Of a stretch of DNA of 58,253 nucleotides, positions 39,146 through 47,849 are shown piece by piece. A program made the position numbers and the translations under genes. Source of the DNA: a virus; IMG/VR virus record IMGVR_UViG_3300022723_000216, positions 1-58,253 of that record, one strand, 5' to 3'. The notes below the pieces were generated by a model. It searched no databases and had not been told where the DNA came from. It was given only the letters and a program-made list of their open reading frames with translations. Position 1 is the first letter of the stretch. Every line of letters begins with the position of its first letter.

Positions 39146-39619
39146 TCACAGAATCCGCAGCATGATGGCCGGCGGATATTCTTCGATCGGCGTCCCGCCG
39201 CCCTCGAGGGCCGTCACGATCACCGGTTTGACGAACTTGTTGTTCTTGCAGTCAATTTCGACCGGCGGCGTGTACGAGTTGCCCCGCAGGTCCTGGGGGT
39301 CAGTCTCGACCGTGGCCGTGAGCGTCCACTCGCCGGTCCCGTCTTCGTCGAGAAGCTGGTAGGGCACGCCGGCGTCGGTAAGTCCGTACAGTCGCACGAC
39401 GACGTCGGTTGTCACGGGCACGGCCGTCTTGTAGCGGAGGTTCATCTGCACGCCGGTGCCGTTGCCGTCGAGGGCGCACGCCTCGCGATCGATGGCCTCC
39501 GGCTGCTTGTAGTTCCCATCCGCCGTGTGGACGGTCGTGCAGGCCGCCACCGCCTCGCTGGGGATGGTCACCGGGCTGAACTGGTAGCCGAAGTGCTTGT
39601 TCGTCAAGGGGATCGTCAT
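39146..39619 (-). CDS. Putative tail-fibre accessory protein
   Basis: The 157-residue beta-rich protein (MNLRYKTAVPVTTDVVVRLY, EWTLTATVETDPQDLRGNSY, NKFVKPVIVTALEGGGTPIE) is flanked by the DNRLRE and sialidase genes. No family is recognised. A virion surface role is inferred from context. Confidence 0.55.
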   Translation of the reverse strand: MTIPLTNKHFGYQFSPVTIPSEAVAACTTVHTADGNYKQPEAIDREACALDGNGTGVQMNLRYKTAVPVTTDVVVRLYGLTDAGVPYQLLDEDGTGEWTLTATVETDPQDLRGNSYTPPVEIDCKNNKFVKPVIVTALEGGGTPIEEYPPAIMLRIL

Positions 39620-39640
39620 CGCATAGCTCCTGGAAAGGCC

Positions 39641-42493
39641 TTAGTACACGCCCAGGTCCGCCAACTGCTGGTGCACGGTGGGTCCGAAGGCGGCCGGTGA
39701 AAAGATCATGTTCTTCATGGCGAAGTCGCCGCCAAAGGCGTCGGTGGACGGCGCGGTCAGCGCCGCCCCGAAGCTGGGCGGGCGGCCGGAAGCCCCGGCG
39801 GCCAGGTTGGTGATGTTGCCGGTGCTGTCGGCGGTCGACAGCGAGGCCGGCGGCGTGAGACCGGTGCCATAAGCTCCGTAGTAGCAGCGCACCTTTTGGC
39901 CGTCCCCGCCGCCGTCAAAGCCCAGGTAGTGCGGCACGCCGTCGGCGGCGAAGCCGACGGGGAAGGCGTTGTGGCTCAACACCGTGCCGGCCGAGGAGAT
40001 CAGCAACAGCCACACGCCGCCGCCGCCCGATTGCAGGTAAATCCAGGTGCCCACGCCCGAGCTGGTGTCCTTGTTGATAAAGATCATCGTGCTGGAGGCC
40101 AGCGAGTAGGTGGCCACGATCATCGACACGCCAAACACGCCGGTTTCGTGCAGGTAGTCGGCAAAGTCGTCCAGCGTGGCCGCGTCGTCTTCGTCCCAGG
40201 CGGCCAGGTACGCCGTCGTGGTTCCGCCGCTGATCCGCGGCAGGCGCAGCATGGGCCCGCAGTAGTCGCTGACGATCACGCGGTTGGGGCGGTGGCTGTA
40301 GCTGCGCCACAGTTTCTTGGCCGTGCTGTCGCGCAGGCAGCCCACGCCCTGATTGTGGTGCGGCGGGATGTAGCCGTGGTCGAACCCGCCCCAGATGTCG
40401 GCCCCCAGCGCGCGGCCGCCGTCGTGGAAGAAGCAGCCCAGACGCAGCGAAATGTTCGCAAGCGCCGCGGCCGTCTCCGCCGGAATACTGGGCAGCACGG
40501 CCTGGTTGCCCAACAGCGTGTCGGGATCGGTCTTGGTGATGCTCGACAGGTCAACCGGGCTGTTGATGGCCTGGCCGATCGTGAACCGCAGGGCCGACAC
40601 GTCGCAGGTCAGTCCCAGTGTGCCGTCGGAGCGGCTGCCCAGCCGGCAGGCCAGCGTACTGGTCACGTAGGACGACAGTGCCGAGGAGGCGGCGGTGGCT
40701 TCGGTAAACACGTTTTCGCCGGCCCCGCCCACATTGGAAACCCACACCCGCAGGCCGCCGGCGTAGTCCTGGGAGGCCCACAGCGTGTGCCACAGGCCGT
40801 CATTGAGGTTGTAGGCGGCGTCCGAAAGGATCACCGTCCGCGAGTAGGTGGCGTCGCTCAGCGAGACCGAGAAGTTGTGCGTGGCCAGCTTGGAGATCGA
40901 CCAGCCGCGGCCGGTGCCGTTACGGTTGTCGATCAGGTAGCGGACCGCCACCGTGGTATCGCTGGTGCGAAAGCGGAGGCCGCAGGTCACGTCCTGGGTG
41001 CCCAGCTGAAACGGGCCGCCGTAGGGCTCGCCGGTGCCGCTTTGCAGGGGCTCGATGAGCAGGCCGGCATTGCTGCCGCCGGCAAAGTGCACGTAGCCGT
41101 CGCCCCATTCGGCCGTGTTGCCGCTGCCGGGGATGTGCACGCCGTGCGTGCCGTGGTCGCGGATCGGGCAGCCCTGCCGGCTGACCAGGCCGGTGGTGGC
41201 TTCGTTGAACGGGTACTCGATCACGATCGGATGCGTGGCGGGCTTTTGCAGCCAGGTCTTGTTGAACCGCTTGAGCTCCAGGTATTCCAGCCCGATCGAG
41301 TTGTCTTGCGGCTGGTTGCGGGCGTGCTCGCAGACCACCACCAGGTCCTCGCCGCCGGGGCTGATGATGCTCGAGTAGCCGCCCCACCCCAGCTGAATCG
41401 GCCGCCAGGTGGGAAAGGTCGGGTTCGGGTTGCCGGCCTTGGCGTCGCTGCTCAGGAGGCAGGAAATGCGTCCCCGCAGGGGGCTCACCGCCGTCATCGG
41501 CCCGGTCCAGAACACGTCGCCGTTGGCCGTCGAACAGACCGAGCCGCAACAGTTGTAGCTGTTGACGGGGTTTGTGCCGTCGAACGTCATGTCGTAGCCG
41601 GTAAACGGGTTGTCGGCGTCGGTCACGTCGGAAATCACCGCGTGCCGGCGACCGGTGCCGCTGTTGATGCGGCTGTTGATGTACAACAGGCCCGTGCTGC
41701 CGATCTCGCAGAGGTCGGTCTCGTTGGTGTTGTCGTTGTCGCTTTCGGCCGGGTCGAACTGCGCTCCCAGGGCCCAGGTACTGCCGCCGTCGGCCGAATA
41801 GATCACGCCGGCATAGCTGGTGCTGCCGATCACGGCGCGGCGGTCGAAGGGAGCCACCAGAGTGCCGGCCTGCGCCCCGCCTTGCAGACGGATAATGCGG
41901 CCCGGTCCAAAAATGAACCAGGGCCATTCGTCGGGATTGATGCTGGCGTTGAGGTCCACCGGCGTTTCGAGGCCCGAGGCAAACGTCAGGTCGTCGGTGT
42001 AGGCATAGAACGGGTTGGTGATGGTGGCCACGATGCCGCCCGTGCCGCCGTTCTCGTCTTCCAGCGTGGAATACAGCAGGTGCAGGCGTCCGTCGTGGAC
42101 GCCGGCTGCGCCGAGGGCGACCCACTTCACGCCCGAGGAGTATTCCGGATAGTCGTACAGCAGTTGCGGGCTGTCCCAGGTCCGGCCGCCGTCGCTCGAG
42201 AGGGCTCCATAGAAGGCCTGGATCTGGTAGTCGAGCGTGCCGGTTTGGGTTTGCCAGACGGCCCCCAGCGTGCGTCCGGCGATGGGGAAGATGATCGGCG
42301 AGCGTTGCCGAAACGTCTGCCAGTAGTCGGCTTCGGCCAGGCCTTGATGGGCCGTGTTGGCATGCGCAAAGGGCATCCACGGACCGCGGCCGCGAATGCC
42401 CGTCTCGAAGTAAGCTTGCTCCGAGCGGGAGCGCCCGGTGAGGTCGAGCGCCGGACGCCGCTGTGCCCTGAACTGCCGATTGCGCGTGATCAT
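39641..42493 (-). CDS. Sialidase-like tail fibre / tailspike
   Basis: The 950-residue protein has a six-bladed sialidase propeller (residues ~30-410) with Asp boxes SSDGGRTW and SADGGSTW. The last 550 residues include a LamG/concanavalin-like domain (FRTSDTTVAVRYLIDNRNGT, DGLWHTLWASQDYAGGLRVW) and a terminal domain. It probably binds or cleaves a host surface glycan. No signal peptide is present, as expected for a virion protein. It overlaps the holin-like gene start by 4 bases. Confidence 0.8.
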   Translation of the reverse strand: MITRNRQFRAQRRPALDLTGRSRSEQAYFETGIRGRGPWMPFAHANTAHQGLAEADYWQTFRQRSPIIFPIAGRTLGAVWQTQTGTLDYQIQAFYGALSSDGGRTWDSPQLLYDYPEYSSGVKWVALGAAGVHDGRLHLLYSTLEDENGGTGGIVATITNPFYAYTDDLTFASGLETPVDLNASINPDEWPWFIFGPGRIIRLQGGAQAGTLVAPFDRRAVIGSTSYAGVIYSADGGSTWALGAQFDPAESDNDNTNETDLCEIGSTGLLYINSRINSGTGRRHAVISDVTDADNPFTGYDMTFDGTNPVNSYNCCGSVCSTANGDVFWTGPMTAVSPLRGRISCLLSSDAKAGNPNPTFPTWRPIQLGWGGYSSIISPGGEDLVVVCEHARNQPQDNSIGLEYLELKRFNKTWLQKPATHPIVIEYPFNEATTGLVSRQGCPIRDHGTHGVHIPGSGNTAEWGDGYVHFAGGSNAGLLIEPLQSGTGEPYGGPFQLGTQDVTCGLRFRTSDTTVAVRYLIDNRNGTGRGWSISKLATHNFSVSLSDATYSRTVILSDAAYNLNDGLWHTLWASQDYAGGLRVWVSNVGGAGENVFTEATAASSALSSYVTSTLACRLGSRSDGTLGLTCDVSALRFTIGQAINSPVDLSSITKTDPDTLLGNQAVLPSIPAETAAALANISLRLGCFFHDGGRALGADIWGGFDHGYIPPHHNQGVGCLRDSTAKKLWRSYSHRPNRVIVSDYCGPMLRLPRISGGTTTAYLAAWDEDDAATLDDFADYLHETGVFGVSMIVATYSLASSTMIFINKDTSSGVGTWIYLQSGGGGVWLLLISSAGTVLSHNAFPVGFAADGVPHYLGFDGGGDGQKVRCYYGAYGTGLTPPASLSTADSTGNITNLAAGASGRPPSFGAALTAPSTDAFGGDFAMKNMIFSPAAFGPTVHQQLADLGVY

Positions 42494-42804
42494 GTGCTCA
42501 GCCAGTGAAAGAGGATGTTGCCCAGGGTTGCCAATACAGACAGGACCGCCGTGCCGAGCGTGCCGAGCAGCAGTTTGCGATCGTCGCGGGCTTCCTTCTT
42601 TTCTTCCGCGTGGTCCTTCTCGGCCTGCTCGAGCAGCGCCAGCCGCACCGTTAGCGGCGGCACGCCGTTGCCGTCCAGGACCTTGACCAGCCGCTCGCTC
42701 AGCTTCTCCAGCTGGCGGATATCCTTGGTCAGCGTGACCACGTCGTTGCTCAAGCGAATGGCCAGTTCAAACACGCGTTCGGCATTGCCCGGATCGGTTG
42801 GCAT
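42490..42804 (-). CDS. Holin-like protein with C-terminal membrane segment
   Basis: The 104 residues form a long amphipathic coiled coil (IRLSNDVVTLTKDIRQLEKL, LALLEQAEKDHAEEKKEARD) ending in one hydrophobic segment (LLGTLGTAVLSVLATLGNIL). This layout resembles hemolysin XhlA/phage holin-type proteins. A good ribosome binding site (GGGAGACGCGACG) supports the start at 42804. The lysis role is an inference. Confidence 0.6.
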   Translation of the reverse strand: MPTDPGNAERVFELAIRLSNDVVTLTKDIRQLEKLSERLVKVLDGNGVPPLTVRLALLEQAEKDHAEEKKEARDDRKLLLGTLGTAVLSVLATLGNILFHWLST

Positions 42805-42830
42805 CGTCGCGTCTCCCTTCCAAAGAAAAA

Positions 42831-42884
42831 GCCGGGCGGCGGGCACCGCAGGTGAGCCCCGAAACAAGTAACCCGCCGTCCGGC
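42831..42884 (-). terminator. Terminator upstream of the holin-like gene
   Basis: On the minus strand a 13-bp stem with one mismatch (GCCGGACGGCGGG with CCCGCCGCCCGGC) is followed by TTTTTCTTT. It ends the unit that includes the 42945-43550 gene. Confidence 0.85.
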
Positions 42885-42944
42885 CCCGCAGCCCTCGGGG
42901 GGCATTCCCGAGGGCCCGCCTTCATGGCGTTCCACGGTGCCGGA

Positions 42945-43550
42945 TCATTCGCCCTCGGGTTGATCGCCGGCTTCACTGTCCGTGCCGTTGCCCTCGGCAG
43001 CGCCCGTGTCGTCGGGCGCTGTATTGATCGCCGGCTGGCCGTCGTCGTCGGCGGCCTCGCGTTCGGCCAGCGCCTGCACGGCCGGCGCGTCGGGAGCGTC
43101 GGGCGGCACCTGGTCGGTGGCCACGAACTCGTGCGTCGCCTCGGAGGTGTTGCCGGCGTCGTCGATTGCCGTGGTGCGGACCGTGAACGCGGCGTTCTCG
43201 GGCACCTCGAATGCGCCCTGGTTGGCGATGTCGCGGCCCGGATCGAGGCTGTTGGGCGTCAGCGCCTCGCCGCCGCCGTCCACGGTGCGGGTTTGCACCG
43301 GCGGCAGGCCCGCGGGCAGCGCGGCCTCTGCATCGATCGTGAGCACGACCTCGCGCGTGACGACGTCGGCCAACGGGCCGAGCTTGAGTTGGAATTGTTG
43401 GATATCCACGTTCGGGTCTCCTTGTCGTTCGGATAGGGGGATACGTGTGGGTGGTTGCGGCGTCGCGGGCTTGCCGTACTGGCGAACGTAAAACGCCCGC
43501 AGGATGGTGGCGATGTCGGCTAGGTGGTCGGAGATCGCTTGCAGGCTCAT
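42945..43550 (-). CDS. Ig-like protein, possibly with an internal second start
   Basis: The 201 residues begin with a short helix (MSLQAISDHLADIATILRAF) and a Pro-rich linker. The main part is beta-rich (VDIQQFQLKLGPLADVVTRE, NAAFTVRTTAIDDAGNTSEA) with an acidic Asp/Glu/Ala tail. An AAGGAGACCCGAAC sequence just before an in-frame GTG at 43410 suggests a separately translated shorter form. Function unknown; virion surface likely. Confidence 0.6.
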   Translation of the reverse strand: MSLQAISDHLADIATILRAFYVRQYGKPATPQPPTRIPLSERQGDPNVDIQQFQLKLGPLADVVTREVVLTIDAEAALPAGLPPVQTRTVDGGGEALTPNSLDPGRDIANQGAFEVPENAAFTVRTTAIDDAGNTSEATHEFVATDQVPPDAPDAPAVQALAEREAADDDGQPAINTAPDDTGAAEGNGTDSEAGDQPEGE

Positions 43551-43647
43551 CCGTGTTTCTCGTTTCCTTCTTGAAAGAGGCGGCCGGCGGTCGGACGGGC
43601 CTAAGGCCTCGACTGTGCCGCCGACCGCCCGACCCGGCAGCCTGCCT

Positions 43648-44328
43648 CTAGTCGCGCTTAATTCCGATGTCGGTGGCTGTGTCGGTATCCGTGTCCTGGG
43701 GTTGCGTGACCTGCGGCGTGTCGGGCCTCGACACCAGGGATCCGATAAACGCTCCGGTGCTCAGCAGTGCGCCGCCGCTGGCCGCCGCCAAGGCCGCCTG
43801 CAGCCACCACGGCATCTGCGCCCGGGCTGGCTCTGCGACCGCGGCTGGCAAGGGTGCCACCGGCTCGGGTGCTGGCGGCGGTGGTGACGTTGCCGGAGGT
43901 GCCACCGGCTCGGGAGGCGGTGCCGGCTCGGCGGGCTCCGTCGGCGGCGGTTCCTCGGCCGGCGTGGATGCGTTTGGGCTCGGTTCCGACTCCTGCTGCA
44001 CGACCTTACCCTTGAGCATCGACAGCATCTGCTTGAGATCGTCTTGCCCGCCCCCCTGCACATTGATCTCACCCACGACCATGAAGTCTCCCATGTCGTC
44101 CTCACTGTCGGGCGCGACGTCGCTGGGCGACTCGGGATCGAGGCCGTTCGCTGCCCGCATAAAGTCCTGTTGGAACTTGTAGTCGCGCTTCGTGCGGTCA
44201 TTCGCGTCGCGGAGGATTTGGCGGTGGTTCTCGATGCCGACCCCCAGCGCGGCGGCGTACATCACCGGCAGCAGATCGGCGGCGCGCTTGCCGATCTCCA
44301 CGCGCGGACTGTCCTCGGTGGTGCTCAT
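43648..44328 (-). CDS. Pro-rich protein with C-terminal membrane segment
   Basis: The 226 residues (start MSTTEDSPRVEIGKRAADLL) have a helical N-terminal domain, a long Pro/Ala/Glu-rich linker (EPPPTEPAEPAPPPEPVAPP) and a hydrophobic AALAAASGGALLSTGAFIGS segment near the end. The linker could span the periplasm or wall. In this operon it may act in lysis or virion anchoring. It overlaps the upstream gene by 4 bases. Confidence 0.55.
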   Translation of the reverse strand: MSTTEDSPRVEIGKRAADLLPVMYAAALGVGIENHRQILRDANDRTKRDYKFQQDFMRAANGLDPESPSDVAPDSEDDMGDFMVVGEINVQGGGQDDLKQMLSMLKGKVVQQESEPSPNASTPAEEPPPTEPAEPAPPPEPVAPPATSPPPPAPEPVAPLPAAVAEPARAQMPWWLQAALAAASGGALLSTGAFIGSLVSRPDTPQVTQPQDTDTDTATDIGIKRD

Positions 44329-44582
44329 ACGGTCACCTCGCCGATCAGTTCGGCCGCCTTCTTGCTGGCGGCATCGCTGATCTCGGCGTGCCGCTCGCGG
44401 GCCGCTTCGGCTGTGTACGACGCGGCCTGCATGCCCACGTGCAGCACTCCGATCATCATGACTTCGCACGCCTTACGAGCTTCCTGGCTGAGGCGTGTCC
44501 CCAGGATCGCTTCCAGTTGCTGAATCAGTCCCGCTGGCTGCGGGCTGTTCTGCTGCGCTGGGTTCTTCGTACCCGAGCTCAC
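44325..44582 (-). CDS. Small helical protein, paralogue of the 11982-12251 gene
   Basis: This 85-residue protein starts at a GTG preceded by AGAGGAGATTTACC. Its core (LIQQLEAILGTRLSQEARKA) and MMIGVLHVGMQAASYTAEAA parallel the 11982-12251 product. It overlaps the next gene upstream by 110 bases in another frame, and both frames look coding. Function unknown. Confidence 0.6.
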   Translation of the reverse strand: MSSGTKNPAQQNSPQPAGLIQQLEAILGTRLSQEARKACEVMMIGVLHVGMQAASYTAEAARERHAEISDAASKKAAELIGEVTV

Positions 44583-44739
44583 GGTAAATCTCCTCTAAGT
44601 CGGCATCCATGGTCTTTTCGATGTGGGCCAGGAACGCCTCGGGGCCGCGGGCGAAAGCCAGTCCGGATGCGAATGCGCGTTTGTCGGCCTCCGCAATCCG
44701 GGACCTGGCTTCTGCCGCGTAGGCTGCTGGGTCAAGCAT
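44473..44739 (-). CDS. Hypothetical protein, 88 aa
   Basis: The helical front half (LDPAAYAAEARSRIAEADKR, PEAFLAHIEKTMDADLEEIY) looks coding. The acidic Ser/Gly tail overlaps the start of the 44325-44582 gene. The tail may be translated but unstructured. Position suggests a structural or lysis accessory. Confidence 0.5.
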   Translation of the reverse strand: MLDPAAYAAEARSRIAEADKRAFASGLAFARGPEAFLAHIEKTMDADLEEIYRELGYEEPSAAEQPAASGTDSATGSDPGDTPQPGSS

Positions 44740-44749
44740 GGGTCACCTT

Positions 44750-45007
44750 CTAGGTGCCGGTACCGACGCCGGTCTCCGACGGGTTGTTGGTCTCGGCGCG
44801 GGTGCGGCCCGAACCGCTTTCGATCGCGGTGCGGTAGCCCAAGCCCGAGCTGATCGTCGGCGACGTCAGCTGAGCGGCCCACATCGAGGCCGAGTCGCCG
44901 GCCAGCTGGTCGAAGCGACCGGTGCGCCGGGCGCCAGCGGCGCCGAACTCACCAGCCATCGTCGACATCACGGAGGACAGAACGCCTCCATCGACTGCTG
45001 ATTCCAT
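44750..45007 (-). CDS. Hypothetical protein, 85 aa
   Basis: The start at ATG 45007 follows GAAGTGAGGTGAGTG. The sequence is Gly/Ala/Ser-rich (VDGGVLSSVMSTMAGEFGAA) with no charged domain. It lies between the secreted-protein cluster and the small helical genes. No homologue recognised. Confidence 0.5.
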   Translation of the reverse strand: MESAVDGGVLSSVMSTMAGEFGAAGARRTGRFDQLAGDSASMWAAQLTSPTISSGLGYRTAIESGSGRTRAETNNPSETGVGTGT

Positions 45008-45072
45008 CACTCACCTCACTTCGTTAGAAACGTCGGCACCGCTTGGATCTCCGGGGGCGCCGTGGCCGGGTC

Positions 45073-46347
45073 TTACTTCACCTTGAGTTTGCTGATGTCC
45101 AGCGGCAGCGTGTCTCCGAGCTTCACTTCGATGCCGTCGATGAACGCCGAGGGCACGGCGTCGGCGTCCCATAGCTCGAAACGCCAGGGGGCGAGATGCG
45201 GCTGGATCTGCGCGGCCAGGGCTGGGTAGTCGGCGGGTTGCTCGAGCGCGGCGATGCGTCCGACCAGCGCGTGAAGCTCGGCCTTGAGCTGCGCCAGGTC
45301 GCCGTGGGACGCGGCGAGCTGCGTCTCCAAGATCGTGATCCGCCCGCGCAATTCGCACACCAGACGCGCATCGCACCCGCAGCACTCGCCGCCACAGCCC
45401 GGCTTGGCGGGACCGGTGGGTGTGGTCGTGGGAGGCGCTGTCGTGGGAGGCGCTGTCGTGGGGGGCGGCACTGTCGATGGCCGCGGCGTCGCTGGCGTTA
45501 GATGGGGCGTGGGCGACCGCGGCGGCATCGGCGCGACCGTGTCGCAGTCGCTGCGCCGCGCCGGATTCATGCGCGGAGCATTGCGAAACTGGCCGGCCAC
45601 CAGCGTCGTCGGCTGGCTCCCCTCGAAGACCCAGCGGTTCCAAGCGGTCTGGAGCGCGCGCACGTTCTTAAAGCCGTAGTATTCGTGCGTGGCGCGGTTC
45701 CAGTCGTCGTCGCCCAGCCCGTCGGCCAGGAACGCCACGAAGTGCCGCTTGCCGCCGCGGTCGACCAGGTACGCGACCAGCGAGTGTCCCTGGGCGTACA
45801 GCGGCAGGACGTCGTGTGGATACTCCCGCATGCCGAACATCCGCTCAAAGCTGATGCCGCGCCCGGTTTGCAAACACTGAACCAACGTGCGCTGCATGCC
45901 GGCGCGCACCGCCGGGCCTTCGACCAGTGTGGCGGCGCCCTCATCGGCCCAGCGTGGCAGCGGGCGGCGGAAGTGCGTGGCCAGGACGGTGTGCAGCACT
46001 TCGTGGGGCAAAGACGAGGCCAGCAGCGTCTCGAGCGCAGCGGCCTGGATGTACATCCGCCAGCCGTACACCTGGCCGCCGGAAAACTCGAACTGCGTCG
46101 CGCCGCCCGAGCCCAGGTTGTCGGCGATCGCGGCGCGGATCGGGCAGGGCTGTTGCCAGGCCGGGAACTCAGCACCGATCCATTCCTGGGACAACTCACG
46201 ACGGAACCGCTCGGCGTGGTCGCCGATCTGGCGCGCTGCGGGGGCGGTCGGCGCCTCGACGACGAAGTTGGCCGTACGGTAGCTGGCGCCGCCAGCGGGC
46301 CGGATGCCGAGCAGCAGGACGACGGCCATGATCGCGGCACGTTTCAT
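45073..46347 (-). CDS. Secreted peptidase-MA-like protein with coiled-coil tail
   Basis: The ~424 residues start with a signal peptide (MKRAAIMAVVLLLGIRPAGG). Residues ~80-230 hold a gluzincin-type zinc site: HEVLH for metal and base, and WADEG downstream for the third ligand (LPRWADEGAATLVEGP). This pattern is common in planctomycete secreted proteins. A Pro/Thr linker (PPPTTAPPTTAPPTTTPTG) leads to Cys-rich CGGECCGC and a coiled coil (LETQLAASHGDLAQLKAELH). It may degrade host envelope or sit on the virion. The start overlaps the thioredoxin gene by 4 bases. Confidence 0.75.
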   Translation of the reverse strand: MKRAAIMAVVLLLGIRPAGGASYRTANFVVEAPTAPAARQIGDHAERFRRELSQEWIGAEFPAWQQPCPIRAAIADNLGSGGATQFEFSGGQVYGWRMYIQAAALETLLASSLPHEVLHTVLATHFRRPLPRWADEGAATLVEGPAVRAGMQRTLVQCLQTGRGISFERMFGMREYPHDVLPLYAQGHSLVAYLVDRGGKRHFVAFLADGLGDDDWNRATHEYYGFKNVRALQTAWNRWVFEGSQPTTLVAGQFRNAPRMNPARRSDCDTVAPMPPRSPTPHLTPATPRPSTVPPPTTAPPTTAPPTTTPTGPAKPGCGGECCGCDARLVCELRGRITILETQLAASHGDLAQLKAELHALVGRIAALEQPADYPALAAQIQPHLAPWRFELWDADAVPSAFIDGIEVKLGDTLPLDISKLKVK

Positions 46348-47849
46348 TGAATCGGCTTCTCCTCCCGCGACAGTCGCGAGTAGTGCGAAGCGGGATGCAG
46401 GTGGGGGTCGAACCAGGCCACGATGCCGGCTTGCAGAAACGCCTGGCGGATCTGCACGGGAAGGTCGAACCCCAGCACCGAAACGGCGCGTGGCTCGACC
46501 GGGTGAAACGAAAAGATCCCATCGGCGCTGCCCCGCACGTGGCCGTACCAGCCGCGCTGGGCGTCGAAGTGTCGCGCCGAGACGAGCGTGGCATCGTGGC
46601 ACCGCCGGCAGGCCACGTAATCGCTGCCCATGAACGTGCCGTCGTAGTTTTGCGGGACGATGGAAAACGCCTGTCGGCTGGTGGGCGCGAACGCGTGGCC
46701 CTCGCCCTCGTTGGGGCTGGCCCACCAGGCGCCCTCGGCCGACTTGAACGGCGTCGAGTCGAGCAGGGCGGCCGCCGTCGCCTCGGGCAGGGCCGGGAGC
46801 TCGTCGACCAGCGCGGTCCCGTCGAAGCCGGGGTGCGTGCGATGCCTGCCGACCAGCCGTTGCTGCCTGAGGTGCGTTCGCCGCGGAACCGATTGCGCGG
46901 TCTGGGGGTCGACCTCGGCCAGCCGGGCTAGGAATTCCTCGCGCGTGGGGAACGGCCGGAAAATATCGACGTCCCAGTAGTCCTTGCGCCGCTTGCGCAC
47001 GCGGATCTCGAACGTGTGGGTCACGCCGCGCGAGTCGGCCAGCGTCAACACCTCGGCAATGACCGTGCCGACTGGAAAGATCCACTTCAAGCCGACGTGG
47101 GCGCCGTGCGGGTTGTACGGCAGTCGCTCGCGCCACAGCACGACGGGCCAGCGGACGCCGTTGGCCGCTTGGGGTAGCGCTAGCATCTTGAAGCCGGCCA
47201 CGCGACCTTCCGCCCGGTCGCTGCCACCTGGCATGAGCCAGGGGAAATCGACGTTGGGGTTGCCGCCAAAGCCGTCGGGCAGGCCGTCGTCGGTCGGGTC
47301 ACCGCTGAGGTTGTTCAGCGGCGAGTGGAACGTGCCGTGGAACTGGTAGGCGGCCGGTATCTCGCGGTCGCTGTAGTACAGGGTCGACGGGTCGAGAAAC
47401 AGCGCCTGCATGTCCTTGTCGTCGAGCGCCGGCAGCGACCGGCGGCAGGCGTCGAGCTTGGCAGCCGACATGATCTGGAACCCGCGCGGCTGTTCGGCCG
47501 CGCGCTTCTTGCCCGGTCGGCCGAGCAGCTCTACCAACCGCGCTTCGCTCGTGGCGCCCACCACGCGCCCGGTGATCCGGCCCTCGGTGGCGACCAGAAA
47601 CGTGGGCAGGCCCTTGATGTCGTGCGCGGCCCATTCGCTGGGGACGCGCTGGCTGCAATCGACGTTGACCACCTGGTGGCCGGCGGCCGCGATGCGTGCG
47701 ATCACCGGCTTCATGCCCTGGCAGGGGCCGCACCAGCTGGCAGTGAACGTGTACAGCACCGTCTCGCCGTGACAGAGGCACGCGCGAAGCAGTCCGATCA
47801 GCAGGACGCCGACCAGCACGCTCAGTCGAATTCGATGCGCTTCGCTCAT
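46344..47849 (-). CDS. Exported thioredoxin fused to a CxxCH-containing domain
   Basis: The 501 residues begin with a signal/anchor segment (RIRLSVLVGVLLIGLLRACL). Residues ~28-130 are a thioredoxin fold with the active site FTASWCGPCQGMKPV and cis-Pro IKGLPTFLV. A ~250-residue domain of unknown fold follows (GFGGNPNVDFPWLMPGGSD). Near residue 425, VACRRCHDA is a c-type heme attachment-like motif. The protein is probably a secreted redox enzyme. Heme binding is only suggested by the motif; a distal Met or His ligand cannot be assigned. Confidence 0.75.
   Translation of the reverse strand: MSEAHRIRLSVLVGVLLIGLLRACLCHGETVLYTFTASWCGPCQGMKPVIARIAAAGHQVVNVDCSQRVPSEWAAHDIKGLPTFLVATEGRITGRVVGATSEARLVELLGRPGKKRAAEQPRGFQIMSAAKLDACRRSLPALDDKDMQALFLDPSTLYYSDREIPAAYQFHGTFHSPLNNLSGDPTDDGLPDGFGGNPNVDFPWLMPGGSDRAEGRVAGFKMLALPQAANGVRWPVVLWRERLPYNPHGAHVGLKWIFPVGTVIAEVLTLADSRGVTHTFEIRVRKRRKDYWDVDIFRPFPTREEFLARLAEVDPQTAQSVPRRTHLRQQRLVGRHRTHPGFDGTALVDELPALPEATAAALLDSTPFKSAEGAWWASPNEGEGHAFAPTSRQAFSIVPQNYDGTFMGSDYVACRRCHDATLVSARHFDAQRGWYGHVRGSADGIFSFHPVEPRAVSVLGFDLPVQIRQAFLQAGIVAWFDPHLHPASHYSRLSREEKPIQ

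Noticed and set aside
39896-42508. 870-codon plus-strand frame opposite the sialidase gene
   Set aside because: It is the antisense shadow of the sialidase gene; the product is His/Arg/Val/Ala-rich without folds, while the minus-strand product has Asp boxes and LamG features.
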